Assembly: GCF_002088945.1 (NCBI RefSeq)
Contig: NZ_NCSU01000003.1
Coordinates: forward strand, 62,001-126,000
Reading direction: 5' to 3'
Origin: Henriciella pelagia
GTDB taxonomy: Bacteria; Pseudomonadota; Alphaproteobacteria; Caulobacterales; Hyphomonadaceae
Length of the DNA: 64,000 nt
Shown here: positions 53,199-61,010 of the stretch, in pieces
How positions within the stretch are numbered: the first letter of the stretch is position 1
Layout of the letters: each line of letters starts with the position of its first letter
The notes under the pieces: model-generated
What the model saw: the letters and a program-made list of their open reading frames with translations, nothing else
The model's database searches: none
What the model was told of the DNA's origin: nothing
Translations under genes and position numbers: made by a program

Positions 53199-53321
53199 GC
53201 GGTGTCCGATCCGCTTTTTCCAGTCAAGGGCGCTTCGCGTCCGAAGGATTACACCCTTGACTGGAAAAAGAAGATCGAAACAGGCTGGCTATGGCCGAAT
53301 GGCAGGGTCTGCCATTCGGCC
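53199..53321 (+). repeat. Structured dispersed element, copy B
   Basis: GCGGTGTCCGATC (53199-53211), a perfect 17-base inverted repeat (53214-53230 with 53254-53270; loop 23 bases), GATCGAAACAGGCTGGCT (53273-53290) and a perfect 13-pair hairpin GGCCGAATGGCAG-GGT-CTGCCATTCGGCC (53293-53321). Flanks and hairpin match copy A; the outer part of the long stem differs from copy A in sequence yet is still perfectly paired. It ends 34 bases short of the convergent AT-rich gene. Confidence 0.75.
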
Positions 53322-53354
53322 TGAAATCTACACCACTCGCGACGTTTCATAGGG

Positions 53355-54155
53355 TTAATTGATAACTGACAGTACCCAGCCCACTGCTGCCCGTGCAGAA
53401 CAATAAACAGCTATCAGCCCAAAAATGGCAGTCGGAATAATTCTAGTGAGATCAGTTAGTAGTTCCGTCTTCCAGAAAAGGCTCAGCTTTTGCTCTCTTG
53501 ATGACGTTGTCTCTTGTAGCTTGGCGATAGCCTCATTTAGCTGAGATTCAGCGCTGAGCTTGCTGTTGTAGAGGGACTCTTTTCGAGCCCGCAGTTCTAG
53601 CTCTGCTTTTTTGAGGGCAGAGTTCAAATCATCTGAAGCGTCTATGCCCAATTTCGTCGCCAAACGCTCGCGACCGGCGATCTGCTCTATAGCAGCCTTC
53701 GAACCAGCCGATAGTTCAAAATATTCGTGCCGTAGTTTTTGAAGTTCATTGTCGCGCTCCTCAGCCAGCAACATGTCAGCGTCGATCTGTTGGCGCTCCC
53801 GACCGAGATTTGAGATGGTGTCGGCTTCGTCTCTTAAGTCCGCGACTCTCAGTCGAGAAAAGGTCTCTCTGATGTATTCGTCATAGTTCGAAACAAAGGC
53901 GGGAACCTGAAGCAAGCAGTAGAAGAAAACAAACGACGTAGCAGCAAACATCGTGATTGATACGTGATCGTCGGTTAGTAGAGATAGATCCAGCGGGCCA
54001 AAAGTATCCAAAAGACTAACTTGATCTGCTTTGAACAAAAGAGCGATAGCGCAAAACGAGACCACCCACTTTCTTTGAGAAATTAAGCGTCGTCGATTGA
54101 ACTTATCGCGAACGACAATTTCGTCTTCTGACAGAAATTGCTCGAACCAGCGCAT
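53355..54155 (-). CDS. AT-rich membrane protein with coiled coil (266 aa)
   Basis: Membrane spans are likely at residues about 28-45, 65-88 and 235-262. Between them is a long coiled coil (about 100-220; ETFSRLRVADLRDEADTISNLGRERQQIDADMLL ... LRARKESLYNSKLSAESQLNEAIAKLQE). No family recognised. The gene is visibly richer in A and T than its surroundings, with TTA, AGA and ATA codons, indicating transfer. Its ATG lies three bases after the argG stop with an AGGA RBS in between, so it should be co-transcribed with argG. The structured element copy B abuts its 3' end. Confidence 0.75.
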   Translation of the reverse strand: MRWFEQFLSEDEIVVRDKFNRRRLISQRKWVVSFCAIALLFKADQVSLLDTFGPLDLSLLTDDHVSITMFAATSFVFFYCLLQVPAFVSNYDEYIRETFSRLRVADLRDEADTISNLGRERQQIDADMLLAEERDNELQKLRHEYFELSAGSKAAIEQIAGRERLATKLGIDASDDLNSALKKAELELRARKESLYNSKLSAESQLNEAIAKLQETTSSREQKLSLFWKTELLTDLTRIIPTAIFGLIAVYCSARAAVGWVLSVIN

Positions 54156-54158
54156 TTC

Positions 54159-55400
54159 CTAATTCCGCCCTGCTTCCTTGTCCCGCCCGGCCAGCAGCCT
54201 CAATCTCAGTGCGTTGAGCTTGATGAAGCCTTCGGCGTCTTTCTGGTCATAGGCGCCGCGGTCATCCTCGAACGTCACGATCTTTTCGCTGTAGAGCGAG
54301 TAGGGCGATGAGCGGCCGACGAGGATGGTGTTGCCCTTGTAGAGCTTGAGGCGAACCTCGCCGGTGACATAGCGCTGGCTGGCATCGATGGCGGCCTGCA
54401 GCATTTCGCGCTCCGGGCTCCACCAGAAGCCATTATAGATGAGCTCGGCATATTTCGGCATCAGCTCGTCTTTCAGGTGAGCTGCGCCCTTGTCGAGGGC
54501 GGCCTGTTCGATGCCGCGATGGGCGGCGAGCAGGATGGTGCCGCCGGGCGTCTCATACATGCCGCGCGACTTCATGCCGACAAAGCGGTTTTCCAGCAGG
54601 TCGAGCCGGCCAATGCCATGCTTGCCGCCAAGCTCGTTGAGTTTTGTGAGCAGGGTAGCGGGGCTCATCGCTTCATTATTGATGGCGACCGGATCCCCCT
54701 TCTCGAACTGGATGGTGATGTATTCCGGCGTGTCGGGTGCCTCTTCCGGCGAGACGGTACGCTGATAGACAAAGTCCGGCGTCTCGACGGCCGGGTCTTC
54801 CAGCGCCTTGCCCTCTGAGCTTGTGTGCAGGAGGTTCGCGTCGACCGAGAAGGGCGCTTCGCCGCGCTTGTCGGGGGCGACGGGGATGCCGTGCTCCTCG
54901 GCGAAGGCGATGAGGTCTGCGCGGCCCTTGAAGTTCCAGTCGCGCCACGGGGCAATGACGCGAATGTCAGGCTGGAGCGCGTAATAGCCAAGCTCGAAGC
55001 GGACCTGGTCATTGCCCTTGCCGGTCGCGCCATGACAGACGGCATCGGCGCCGACGGCCTGAGCAATCTCGATCTGGCGCTTCGCGATGAGCGGGCGGGC
55101 GATGGACGTGCCGAGCAGGTAGACGCCTTCATAGACGGCATTGGCGCGGAACATCGGGAAGACATAGTCGCGCACGAAATCCTCGCGCAGATCCTCGATG
55201 AAGATGTTCTCCGGCTTGATGCCCATCTTGAGGGCCTTTGCGCGCGCCGGCTCAAGCTCCTCGCCCTGGCCAAGGTCTGCGGTGAAGGTCACGACCTCAC
55301 AGCCGAACTCGGTCTGCAGCCATTTCAGGATGATCGATGTGTCGAGCCCCCCGGAATAGGCAAGGACGACTTTCTTCGGCGGTGTGGTGGGCGTGGCCAT
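54159..55400 (-). CDS. argG: Argininosuccinate synthase (413 aa)
   Basis: Joins citrulline and aspartate with ATP in arginine synthesis. The ATP pyrophosphatase P-loop [20 protein letters not shown] is near the N-terminus, and the citrulline/aspartate-binding text [32 protein letters not shown] and [18 protein letters not shown] are the family signatures. Length is that of the type common in alphaproteobacteria (about 400-410). ATG 55400 is used, with a further ATG at 55418; neither has a good RBS. The AT-rich membrane gene follows directly. Confidence 0.95.
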   Translation of the reverse strand: MATPTTPPKKVVLAYSGGLDTSIILKWLQTEFGCEVVTFTADLGQGEELEPARAKALKMGIKPENIFIEDLREDFVRDYVFPMFRANAVYEGVYLLGTSIARPLIAKRQIEIAQAVGADAVCHGATGKGNDQVRFELGYYALQPDIRVIAPWRDWNFKGRADLIAFAEEHGIPVAPDKRGEAPFSVDANLLHTSSEGKALEDPAVETPDFVYQRTVSPEEAPDTPEYITIQFEKGDPVAINNEAMSPATLLTKLNELGGKHGIGRLDLLENRFVGMKSRGMYETPGGTILLAAHRGIEQAALDKGAAHLKDELMPKYAELIYNGFWWSPEREMLQAAIDASQRYVTGEVRLKLYKGNTILVGRSSPYSLYSEKIVTFEDDRGAYDQKDAEGFIKLNALRLRLLAGRDKEAGRN

Positions 55401-55620
55401 AGGAATTGCGGGCTCCATCAGAGGGCGGGTATCAGTTGGCGCGCACCATATTCATTGCGCGGGGCGGGGCAAGCGGGAAAGGGCGCGTCATCATCGTGCG
55501 CCCAAAGATTACCTCCCTGTTACCTGAAATCTGCCCCCTCGTCGCCTCATTCGGGGCGCAGCCTCTCTCACATCCGGGCTCCGAAAGGGTGGGGCTCTGA
55601 GGGAGACGAGGAGACCAGAC

Positions 55621-56391
55621 ATGATCCGCAAGACCGCTATTCTATCCATCGCCGCTGCCGCCGCCACTTTCGGCGCGTGCGCGGCCAATCCGGCGCCAGC
55701 GCCAGACCAGACACAGCCAGCCACACTGACCGGGGGCAATGAAGTGCATTCCTACATCCTGCTTGACCGTACAGGCTCCATGTCCTCGATCTGGGACGAG
55801 GCGCTGACCTCCGTGAACGCCTATGCCGCCGCCGTTGGCGAGGCCGAGGAAGGCGAGACCGACGATCTTGAAACCTCCGTAACGCTTGCCGTCTTCGATG
55901 CCCAGGACGGGCTGCAATATGATGTGCTTCGCAAGGATGTTGAGCCATCCGCATGGACCAAGGTGACGAGCGACGAGGTCAGCCCCCGCGGGATGACGCC
56001 GCTGTTTGATGCCATCGGCCGCATCGTCGCGACCGCTGAAGCCGACAATCCGGAAAAGGCCGTCATCGTCATCATGACGGACGGGATGGAAAACTCGTCC
56101 CGCGAGATCACCAAGGATGGCGCCCGCGCCGCGCTCGACCGGGTCGAGGCAAAGGGCTGGGAAGTGGTGTTCCTTGGCGCAGAGTTCGCGAAGTTCGACG
56201 ATGCCGACGCGGTCGGTGTCTCGGCCAGCAAGACCATGGCGATCGGCCAGGGCACGATGCAGGAATCGATGTCCCGGCTTGCCAAGAAATCACGTTCCTA
56301 TGGCAAGGGCGAAGAAGCGGAGATCGAGTTCGACGCTGAAGACCGCGCCATCGCCAAGGAAGACGCTGTCATCGAACGCAAGGGCAACTGA
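55621..56391 (+). CDS. VWA-domain lipoprotein (256 aa)
   Basis: The signal MIRKTAILSIAAAAATFGAC (Cys20 lipobox) marks a lipoprotein. The von Willebrand factor A domain (about residues 43-215) keeps the MIDAS site: D49-R-T51-G-S53 at the start, the threonine in SPRGMTPLFDAIG, and the aspartate in IVIMTDGMENSS. The C-terminal 45 residues are acidic and helical. It is predicted to bind ligands or partners in a metal-dependent manner in the envelope. GGAGACGAGGA RBS region upstream; a terminator follows. Confidence 0.88.
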   Translation: MIRKTAILSIAAAAATFGACAANPAPAPDQTQPATLTGGNEVHSYILLDRTGSMSSIWDEALTSVNAYAAAVGEAEEGETDDLETSVTLAVFDAQDGLQYDVLRKDVEPSAWTKVTSDEVSPRGMTPLFDAIGRIVATAEADNPEKAVIVIMTDGMENSSREITKDGARAALDRVEAKGWEVVFLGAEFAKFDDADAVGVSASKTMAIGQGTMQESMSRLAKKSRSYGKGEEAEIEFDAEDRAIAKEDAVIERKGN

Positions 56392-56426
56392 GACGGCTCC
56401 TCTTCAGGACGCCCTTGTGCCAACGG

Positions 56427-56457
56427 CCCCCGCTCGCCCTGAACGAGCGGGGGTTTT
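56427..56457 (+). terminator. Rho-independent terminator after the VWA gene
   Basis: Ten-pair perfect stem CCCCCGCTCG/CGAGCGGGGG (56427-56436 with 56444-56453) and TTTT. It belongs to a 65-base segment that recurs, diverged, near 60231-60294. Confidence 0.9.
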
Positions 56458-56469
56458 GCGTTTCAGGCC

Positions 56470-56817
56470 TCAGTCGTCGCAGTAGCCGTAGCAGGAATTG
56501 CCTTCATAGGACCAGTTTGTGATCCTGCCGGTCTTGTCGTCGGCGGTCATGCGGGTGATGCATTCATAGCGCTGGTTGCCGATCCACTCATCCTTGACGC
56601 GGTAAGTGTATTCGGTGCGGTTCTGCGGGCGTTTCAGCGTCGATATCGGCCTTGTGTTCTGCCGGCGCTCATAGTCCATCAGGTCCGCGCCGATCCAGGT
56701 GTCCATGATCTCACCATAGTTGAGATAGTTGTCGCAGCCGAGGCCGAGGGTGGAGCAGGCTGTCATCAGGGTTCCGCCTGCGAGGGCGGCGGCGAATGTG
56801 GCGATGCGCTTTGTCAT
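56470..56817 (-). CDS. Small hypothetical lipoprotein (115 aa)
   Basis: MTKRIATFAAALAGGTLMTAC is a lipoprotein signal (lipobox MTAC). The mature part (about 95 residues) has four cysteines (LGCDNYLNYG, YECITRM, SCYGYC) and beta-type text WSYEGNSCYGY. No family recognised. ATG 56817 was chosen with AAGGA upstream; the longer frame runs through the palindromic promoter region. A TGGGGGAATTCCCCCA palindrome lies 71 bases before the start, and a very similar one precedes another lipoprotein gene at 60082. It is directly downstream of the sensor kinase gene on the same strand. Confidence 0.75.
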   Translation of the reverse strand: MTKRIATFAAALAGGTLMTACSTLGLGCDNYLNYGEIMDTWIGADLMDYERRQNTRPISTLKRPQNRTEYTYRVKDEWIGNQRYECITRMTADDKTGRITNWSYEGNSCYGYCDD

Positions 56818-56887
56818 GGGGTCCGGTCCTTTCAAGATCGTTTGCTGACCATGAAGGGACGCTATTGCGGGGCCGGGACGCCCGGGA

Positions 56888-56903
56888 TGGGGGAATTCCC
56901 CCA
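56888..56903. promoter_or_regulatory. G5-N4-C5 palindrome upstream of lipoprotein gene (site 1)
   Basis: TGGGGG-AATT-CCCCCA, a perfect 16-base palindrome followed by ATCG, lies 71 bases before the ATG at 56817 and just inside the kinase gene's 3' flank. It matches site 2 at 60163-60178. Confidence 0.55.
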
Positions 56904-56912
56904 ATCGGGTGC

Positions 56913-58877
56913 CTAGGCGGTGGCCCCGGCGAGGGCGATGCCGGTGATCGAGAAGGTCGAGCCTTCGCCTTCGGCAGACTGGACCTCGATCGACCAGCCA
57001 TGGTCCTCGGCGAGCGACCTGACCACGAAGAGGCCAAGCCCTTCACCGGCGGACCTTTCGGATTTGACATAAGGGTCGAACAGGCTGGCGAGCGCGTCTT
57101 CCGGGATGCCGGTGCCGGTATCGGAGACGTCGAGCCTCGCCGTGCCGTCTGTTTCGGCCGCGCTGACCGTGATGCGGCCAGCGTTCGTATGCTTGACGGC
57201 ATTGGCGACGAGATTGGTGAGGAGGCGCATCAGGATGACCGGGTCGCCCCTGAGCTGCAGGTCCGTCGGCGCGCCAGCCAGTGTTATCGATCTTGATGCG
57301 GCCTCATCGCCGAACATCATGGTGACGCTGTCGATAAGCTTGGCGGCCGGGATGGTGCCTGGGGCACCGGGGTCTGGCGTCGCGGGTGAGGGCGGGCGCG
57401 CATCATTCAAGTCGCGCTCGATCACGCTTTCCAGATAGGACAGCCCCTCACCGACTGTCTCGTCCTGCTCGCCCCTGGCGAGGGCCATGCGCAGCGACAG
57501 GAGCGGCTGTTTGAGGTCGTGCGCCGTGGAGGCGGCGCGCCGCCTCTGTGCTTCGGCAAGCCGGAGGGCCCGGTCATGCGCGGCGGTCACGCTGGTCAGC
57601 TGGTCGGAGAGATGGGCCTTTTCGCGCAGCGCCGAAAGTTCTGCCTGAGCGGCATCGTCGCGTTCCTGGCGAAGCCCCAGTGTCTGCACGACAAGCGCTG
57701 CTGCGAAGAGGATGGTGTCGATGGTAAAGCCGATGTGCACGGTCTTGGTCCACAGGTCGAAAGGCAGCGCATTCGTGTGACGGGCCACGGCACCGAAACC
57801 GCTCAGGCCAAACATGAACGCCGCGGCCGTGAAGAACAGTCCCGCGCCGCGGTGCCGGTTCACGACAGCAAGGACAGCCCCTGTGAGATTGACCGCAGCG
57901 ATGAGGATGATCGCTGCGAGCAGTACGATATTCGCCATTGCGGAGTTGAGGATGAAAGCCGCGAGGAGACCGAGTATCCAGCTCACGCCGAGGGCCGACA
58001 TGAGAATCCGGTTGAAGCGGGGGTAGACGGAGCGCGCATTGAGGAATGTCCGCGTCATGAAGGTGAAGGCCGTCATCGCCAGTCCGCCCAGCAGGACTTC
58101 GACGACATAGGCTGCCGGGGCGTGCTTCACGAAGAAAGCGTAGAGGTAGCCATAATTCGCCAGGAAGTAGCCATAGATAAGCAGTGCAAAGAGACCGTAA
58201 TAGAAGGCGGTTCGCTGGCGCAGGATGGCCGCAAACGCAAAGATGGCGATCAGCAGCGCGGCCCGCATGCCGAACAGAAATGAGTGAAAGGATTCCCGCG
58301 CCTCATGCGCATCTATGAAGGCCTGTTCCTCCATCAGGAAGAAAGGCGCGTTGGTGTAATAGCCATAAGGCAGGCGAAACCAGATTTCCGCGGTCCCGCG
58401 CGGGGGAACGGCAAATGCCTCGCTCATGAAGTTGCGATTCTGTGGAAACCGGTCCGCAAACGAACCATCATAACTGACCTGCCGCAGGATGAGCCGAGGC
58501 CCGGTGGCCTCGTCGACGCGCCAGGCTTCCATGTCATAGGGCGCGATGTATCCGTTTGGAACGAACCGGCGGAGCGTTGTGGTGTCTGATGGGTTTGCGA
58601 GGGTCAGCTGCAGCCAGACCGGACCAGGCACCGGCACGGCACCAGCCGCAGGGCCCGGTGCTGGCCGGCCGGTGGTGTCCAGGCGAGCGCGGGCTTCTGC
58701 CAATGACAGACGCTCCCGTGCGTCGGGGATTTCGACGATCGTGCCGTAAGCGAGCACAAAATCGACTTTTGGCTGATCAAGGACAATGTCCTGCGCACCC
58801 GCATCGGGCGGTGCCACGGTCGCCAATAAAAGGCAGACCAGCCCCAGGAGTCTTGTTATGAAGCCTGAGAGGGCCAT
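56913..58877 (-). CDS. Sensor histidine kinase with 7TMR-DISM-like input (654 aa)
   Basis: A signal-like segment (1-28) leads to a periplasmic beta domain (about 30-190, VWLQLTLANPSDTTTLRRFVP) of the 7TMR-DISM extracellular type, then seven membrane spans (about 195-400). The cytoplasmic part has the phosphoacceptor segment AASTAHDLKQPLLSLRMAL (His near 455) and a HATPase domain with NLVANAVKHTNAG, DTGTGIPED and GEGLGLFVV. The HDLKQP H-box is the variant seen in orthodox kinases paired with LuxR-type regulators. The ATG is 11 bases from the divergent regulator's TTG frame; the kinase and regulator form a pair. Confidence 0.87.
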   Translation of the reverse strand: MALSGFITRLLGLVCLLLATVAPPDAGAQDIVLDQPKVDFVLAYGTIVEIPDARERLSLAEARARLDTTGRPAPGPAAGAVPVPGPVWLQLTLANPSDTTTLRRFVPNGYIAPYDMEAWRVDEATGPRLILRQVSYDGSFADRFPQNRNFMSEAFAVPPRGTAEIWFRLPYGYYTNAPFFLMEEQAFIDAHEARESFHSFLFGMRAALLIAIFAFAAILRQRTAFYYGLFALLIYGYFLANYGYLYAFFVKHAPAAYVVEVLLGGLAMTAFTFMTRTFLNARSVYPRFNRILMSALGVSWILGLLAAFILNSAMANIVLLAAIILIAAVNLTGAVLAVVNRHRGAGLFFTAAAFMFGLSGFGAVARHTNALPFDLWTKTVHIGFTIDTILFAAALVVQTLGLRQERDDAAQAELSALREKAHLSDQLTSVTAAHDRALRLAEAQRRRAASTAHDLKQPLLSLRMALARGEQDETVGEGLSYLESVIERDLNDARPPSPATPDPGAPGTIPAAKLIDSVTMMFGDEAASRSITLAGAPTDLQLRGDPVILMRLLTNLVANAVKHTNAGRITVSAAETDGTARLDVSDTGTGIPEDALASLFDPYVKSERSAGEGLGLFVVRSLAEDHGWSIEVQSAEGEGSTFSITGIALAGATA

Positions 58878-58909
58878 GGCGGCTCCAGTTGAGACCCTGT
58901 GGGGGGCGC

Positions 58910-59554
58910 GTGGCAGATCTGAGCGGAACTATAGGCGTCGTCATTGCCGATGACCACGAAATGGTGAGGAGCGGTCTCGAACGACTTTTCGGGACGATCC
59001 ACCGGGCGCACGTGATTGGCATGGCGGCCGATGGCCTTGAGGCCATTGCGCTCTGCCGCAAGCTCCGGCCTGGCCTGATGACGCTCGATGTCGGCATGCC
59101 CCTGGCAAATGGGGCGGAAGTGTTCGCCGAATGCCGCAGGTGGAGCCCGGAGACGAAAGTCGCCGTGTTCACGGGCTTTACATCCGTCTCGATGCTGGCC
59201 GACTGGGTTGCTTCCGGCGTCGATGGGCTGTTCCTCAAGACGTGCGGTGAAGAAGAACTTCGTGCCGGACTCGAACTGGTCCTGTCGGGCCAGAAATATG
59301 TCGCTGGCGATATTGTGCGGCGGCTTGAAGACAGCCCGCCGCCGCCAGATCTTACCCTTCGCGAGCGCGAGGTGCTCAGCCTCATTGCGGAGGGCCTCAC
59401 CTCGACCCAGATCGGCGACAAACTCGCCATCAGCCCCAAGACGGTCGAGAAGCATCGCGCCACCCTGTTTGAAAAATTCGGCGCCCCTTCCGTGGCCGGC
59501 CTTCTGACAGCGGCGTTCCGGACCGGCCTGCTCGACCATCTCAACCAGACCTGA
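58910..59554 (+). CDS. LuxR-type two-component response regulator (214 aa)
   Basis: A receiver domain (about residues 5-120: VVIADDHEMVRSGLERLF, the phosphoacceptor in LMTLDVGMP, and the FTG threonine) is followed by a GerE/LuxR helix-turn-helix (about 145-200: LTLREREVLSLIAEGLTSTQIGDKLAISPKTVEKHRATLFEKFGA). The start is uncertain: GTG 58910 and a TTG at 58889 are possible, as GGGGGG precedes GTG closely. It is transcribed divergently from the adjacent kinase and is its likely partner. A palindrome that may be its target precedes two nearby lipoprotein genes. Confidence 0.87.
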   Translation: MADLSGTIGVVIADDHEMVRSGLERLFGTIHRAHVIGMAADGLEAIALCRKLRPGLMTLDVGMPLANGAEVFAECRRWSPETKVAVFTGFTSVSMLADWVASGVDGLFLKTCGEEELRAGLELVLSGQKYVAGDIVRRLEDSPPPPDLTLREREVLSLIAEGLTSTQIGDKLAISPKTVEKHRATLFEKFGAPSVAGLLTAAFRTGLLDHLNQT

Positions 59555-60082
59555 TCAGGACCCGGCTGGCGGGGTCTTCGGCGTGAAGTTCTTCACCCAT
59601 TTGCGGCCGTACTCGTTGTAAATTTCATAGGCATCGTAGAACTGGCCGGGGCGTGCATCTTCAGGCAGCGTCTCGAACATGCGGTAAACCTTGTCGACAC
59701 CCGGCTTGTAGACCGTCGTTGGCCCGCCGGATGTGTAACTCGTCGATGACAGGCTGGTTGAATAGGGCGTGGGGCTGGAGACGGTGTAGGTCGTGTTGGT
59801 CGTTGTCGGCAGGTATTGGGTGGACGTGCTGCCTGTGTTCGCGGAATCGATCTCGATGAAGTAGCGATAGTTTGCCTCGATGGCAGACTCCGCGGCCCGC
59901 AACAGCGTCATGCGCTTGAGCTTTTTCGAGGAGGTATAGGCGTTCCCGGACGATGACACCGAGAGAATGTCAGTGCCGCGCCAGGTCGGTTCCTGTCCGC
60001 CGGTAAAGCCATCCACCTGGTAGCCCGTCGCACAGCCCGATGCGAACAGGGCGGCGGTGAGAATGAGTGTCTTGCCATACAT
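59555..60082 (-). CDS. CC0125/CC1285-type lipoprotein (175 aa)
   Basis: The signal MYGKTLILTAALFASGC gives a lipobox (ASGC). The pattern GYQVDGFTGG ... DILSVSSSGNAYTSSKKLKRMTLLRAAESAIEANYRYFIEID follows the CC0125/CC1285 family of Caulobacter lipoproteins, whose function is unknown. A low-complexity T/S/Y/P tract occupies about residues 80-130. The gene stops immediately before the response regulator's end (convergent). A TGGGGGCTTTCCCCCA palindrome lies 81 bases upstream of the ATG. Confidence 0.75.
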   Translation of the reverse strand: MYGKTLILTAALFASGCATGYQVDGFTGGQEPTWRGTDILSVSSSGNAYTSSKKLKRMTLLRAAESAIEANYRYFIEIDSANTGSTSTQYLPTTTNTTYTVSSPTPYSTSLSSTSYTSGGPTTVYKPGVDKVYRMFETLPEDARPGQFYDAYEIYNEYGRKWVKNFTPKTPPAGS

Positions 60083-60162
60083 GGCCTGTTCCTTTCGCTC
60101 GTTGCAGCAGCCATGAGCTGGCTGCCTGAGGGAAAGCTAGGCGATGAGCGGTTGCAGGGGCA

Positions 60163-60178
60163 TGGGGGCTTTCCCCCA
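60163..60178. promoter_or_regulatory. G5-N4-C5 palindrome upstream of lipoprotein gene (site 2)
   Basis: TGGGGG-CTTT-CCCCCA, followed by ATCG as at site 1, lies 81 bases before the ATG at 60082. Arms are identical to site 1; only the centre differs. Confidence 0.55.
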
Positions 60179-60230
60179 ATCGCCGTGTGCCGAGCCGATG
60201 CCGCGGGACTTCGCAAAGCCCTGCATCCGG

Positions 60231-60294
60231 TACGGCTCCTCTTCAGAAGCCTTTGCGCCAACGGCCCCGCTTGACCTCAACGAGCGGGGGTTTT
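60231..60294 (+). terminator. Orphan, duplicated terminator segment
   Basis: ACGGCTCCTCTTCAG... to CGAGCGGGGGTTTTGC is closely similar to 56393-56457 downstream of the VWA gene. The hairpin (CCCCGCTTG with CGAGCGGGG, one wobble) has a T tract in the plus direction, yet no plus-strand gene lies in front of it. Probably the relic of a duplication. Confidence 0.6.
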
Positions 60295-60323
60295 GCTGTT
60301 GGTGACCACATGGTCCAGCCAAG

Positions 60324-60995
60324 CTACCCTCCCGATATCCAGACACATTGCTCAACCGTTTGCAGGCCGTACATGACTGTTGTCTCGTAGCAGTGGCAGG
60401 TTGGATTGCTGATATGTGAGGGTGGGGTTTCGTCGCAGCTGACTGGCGGCGGCGCTGGCGGCATAGATGCCCCGCCGGGGCTCCATGTACCCAGATCCAC
60501 TGTCGGCCCGGCTGGAATTGTATCAAGGTCGCCGTTCACGGCAGGCGGGGATGCGCTGCCAATCAGGGCGCCTTCCCGGTCCTTGTACCAGTGGGGATGC
60601 AGCATGCCGCCAATTCCGGTGCGTCGCTCCATCACGAGGAGAGCGGTGATGGCGCTCGGGTCGGGAGGTGGCGTGCCCCAGAGCGTGACCGTCTGGCCGT
60701 TAATGCCCCGCAGGAAGTCGAACTCGGCATCGCGTTCGGCCTTCTTTGTCTCGAAGGCGGCCAGTACGGCTTCGCGGCTGGGCCCGTCGGGCAGCGCGCG
60801 GCCGGTGGTCTGAAGTTCGCGCAGATCCGCCTGGTATTCGTCGAATTTGCGCTGCTGTCCGGGCGTCAGGACATTGTAAACGTCGTCGCTGCTGAAGGTG
60901 TACTGGGTGCTTGAGATTTCGGTTGGCGGTGTCTGTGCCGACAGGCTTGTCTGCGCAAGCGCAAGGCAGGCGGCGGCGAGTATGAAACGGATCAT
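60324..60995 (-). CDS. Secreted hypothetical protein (223 aa)
   Basis: A signal peptide (MIRFILAAACLALAQTSLSAQ) precedes a charged, mostly helical domain (about residues 25-105, LTPGQQRKFDEYQADLRELQ) and a P/G-rich C-terminal part with four cysteines (SCDETPP ... CHCYETTVMYGLQTVEQC). No family recognised. AAGGAC lies seven bases before ATG 60995, favouring it over ATG 61001. It is one of two cysteine-containing secreted proteins in tandem; its neighbour at 61011 ends 15 bases upstream, so the two are probably one transcript. Confidence 0.7.
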   Translation of the reverse strand: MIRFILAAACLALAQTSLSAQTPPTEISSTQYTFSSDDVYNVLTPGQQRKFDEYQADLRELQTTGRALPDGPSREAVLAAFETKKAERDAEFDFLRGINGQTVTLWGTPPPDPSAITALLVMERRTGIGGMLHPHWYKDREGALIGSASPPAVNGDLDTIPAGPTVDLGTWSPGGASMPPAPPPVSCDETPPSHISNPTCHCYETTVMYGLQTVEQCVWISGG

Positions 60996-61010
60996 GGGCA
61001 TGTCCTTTCG

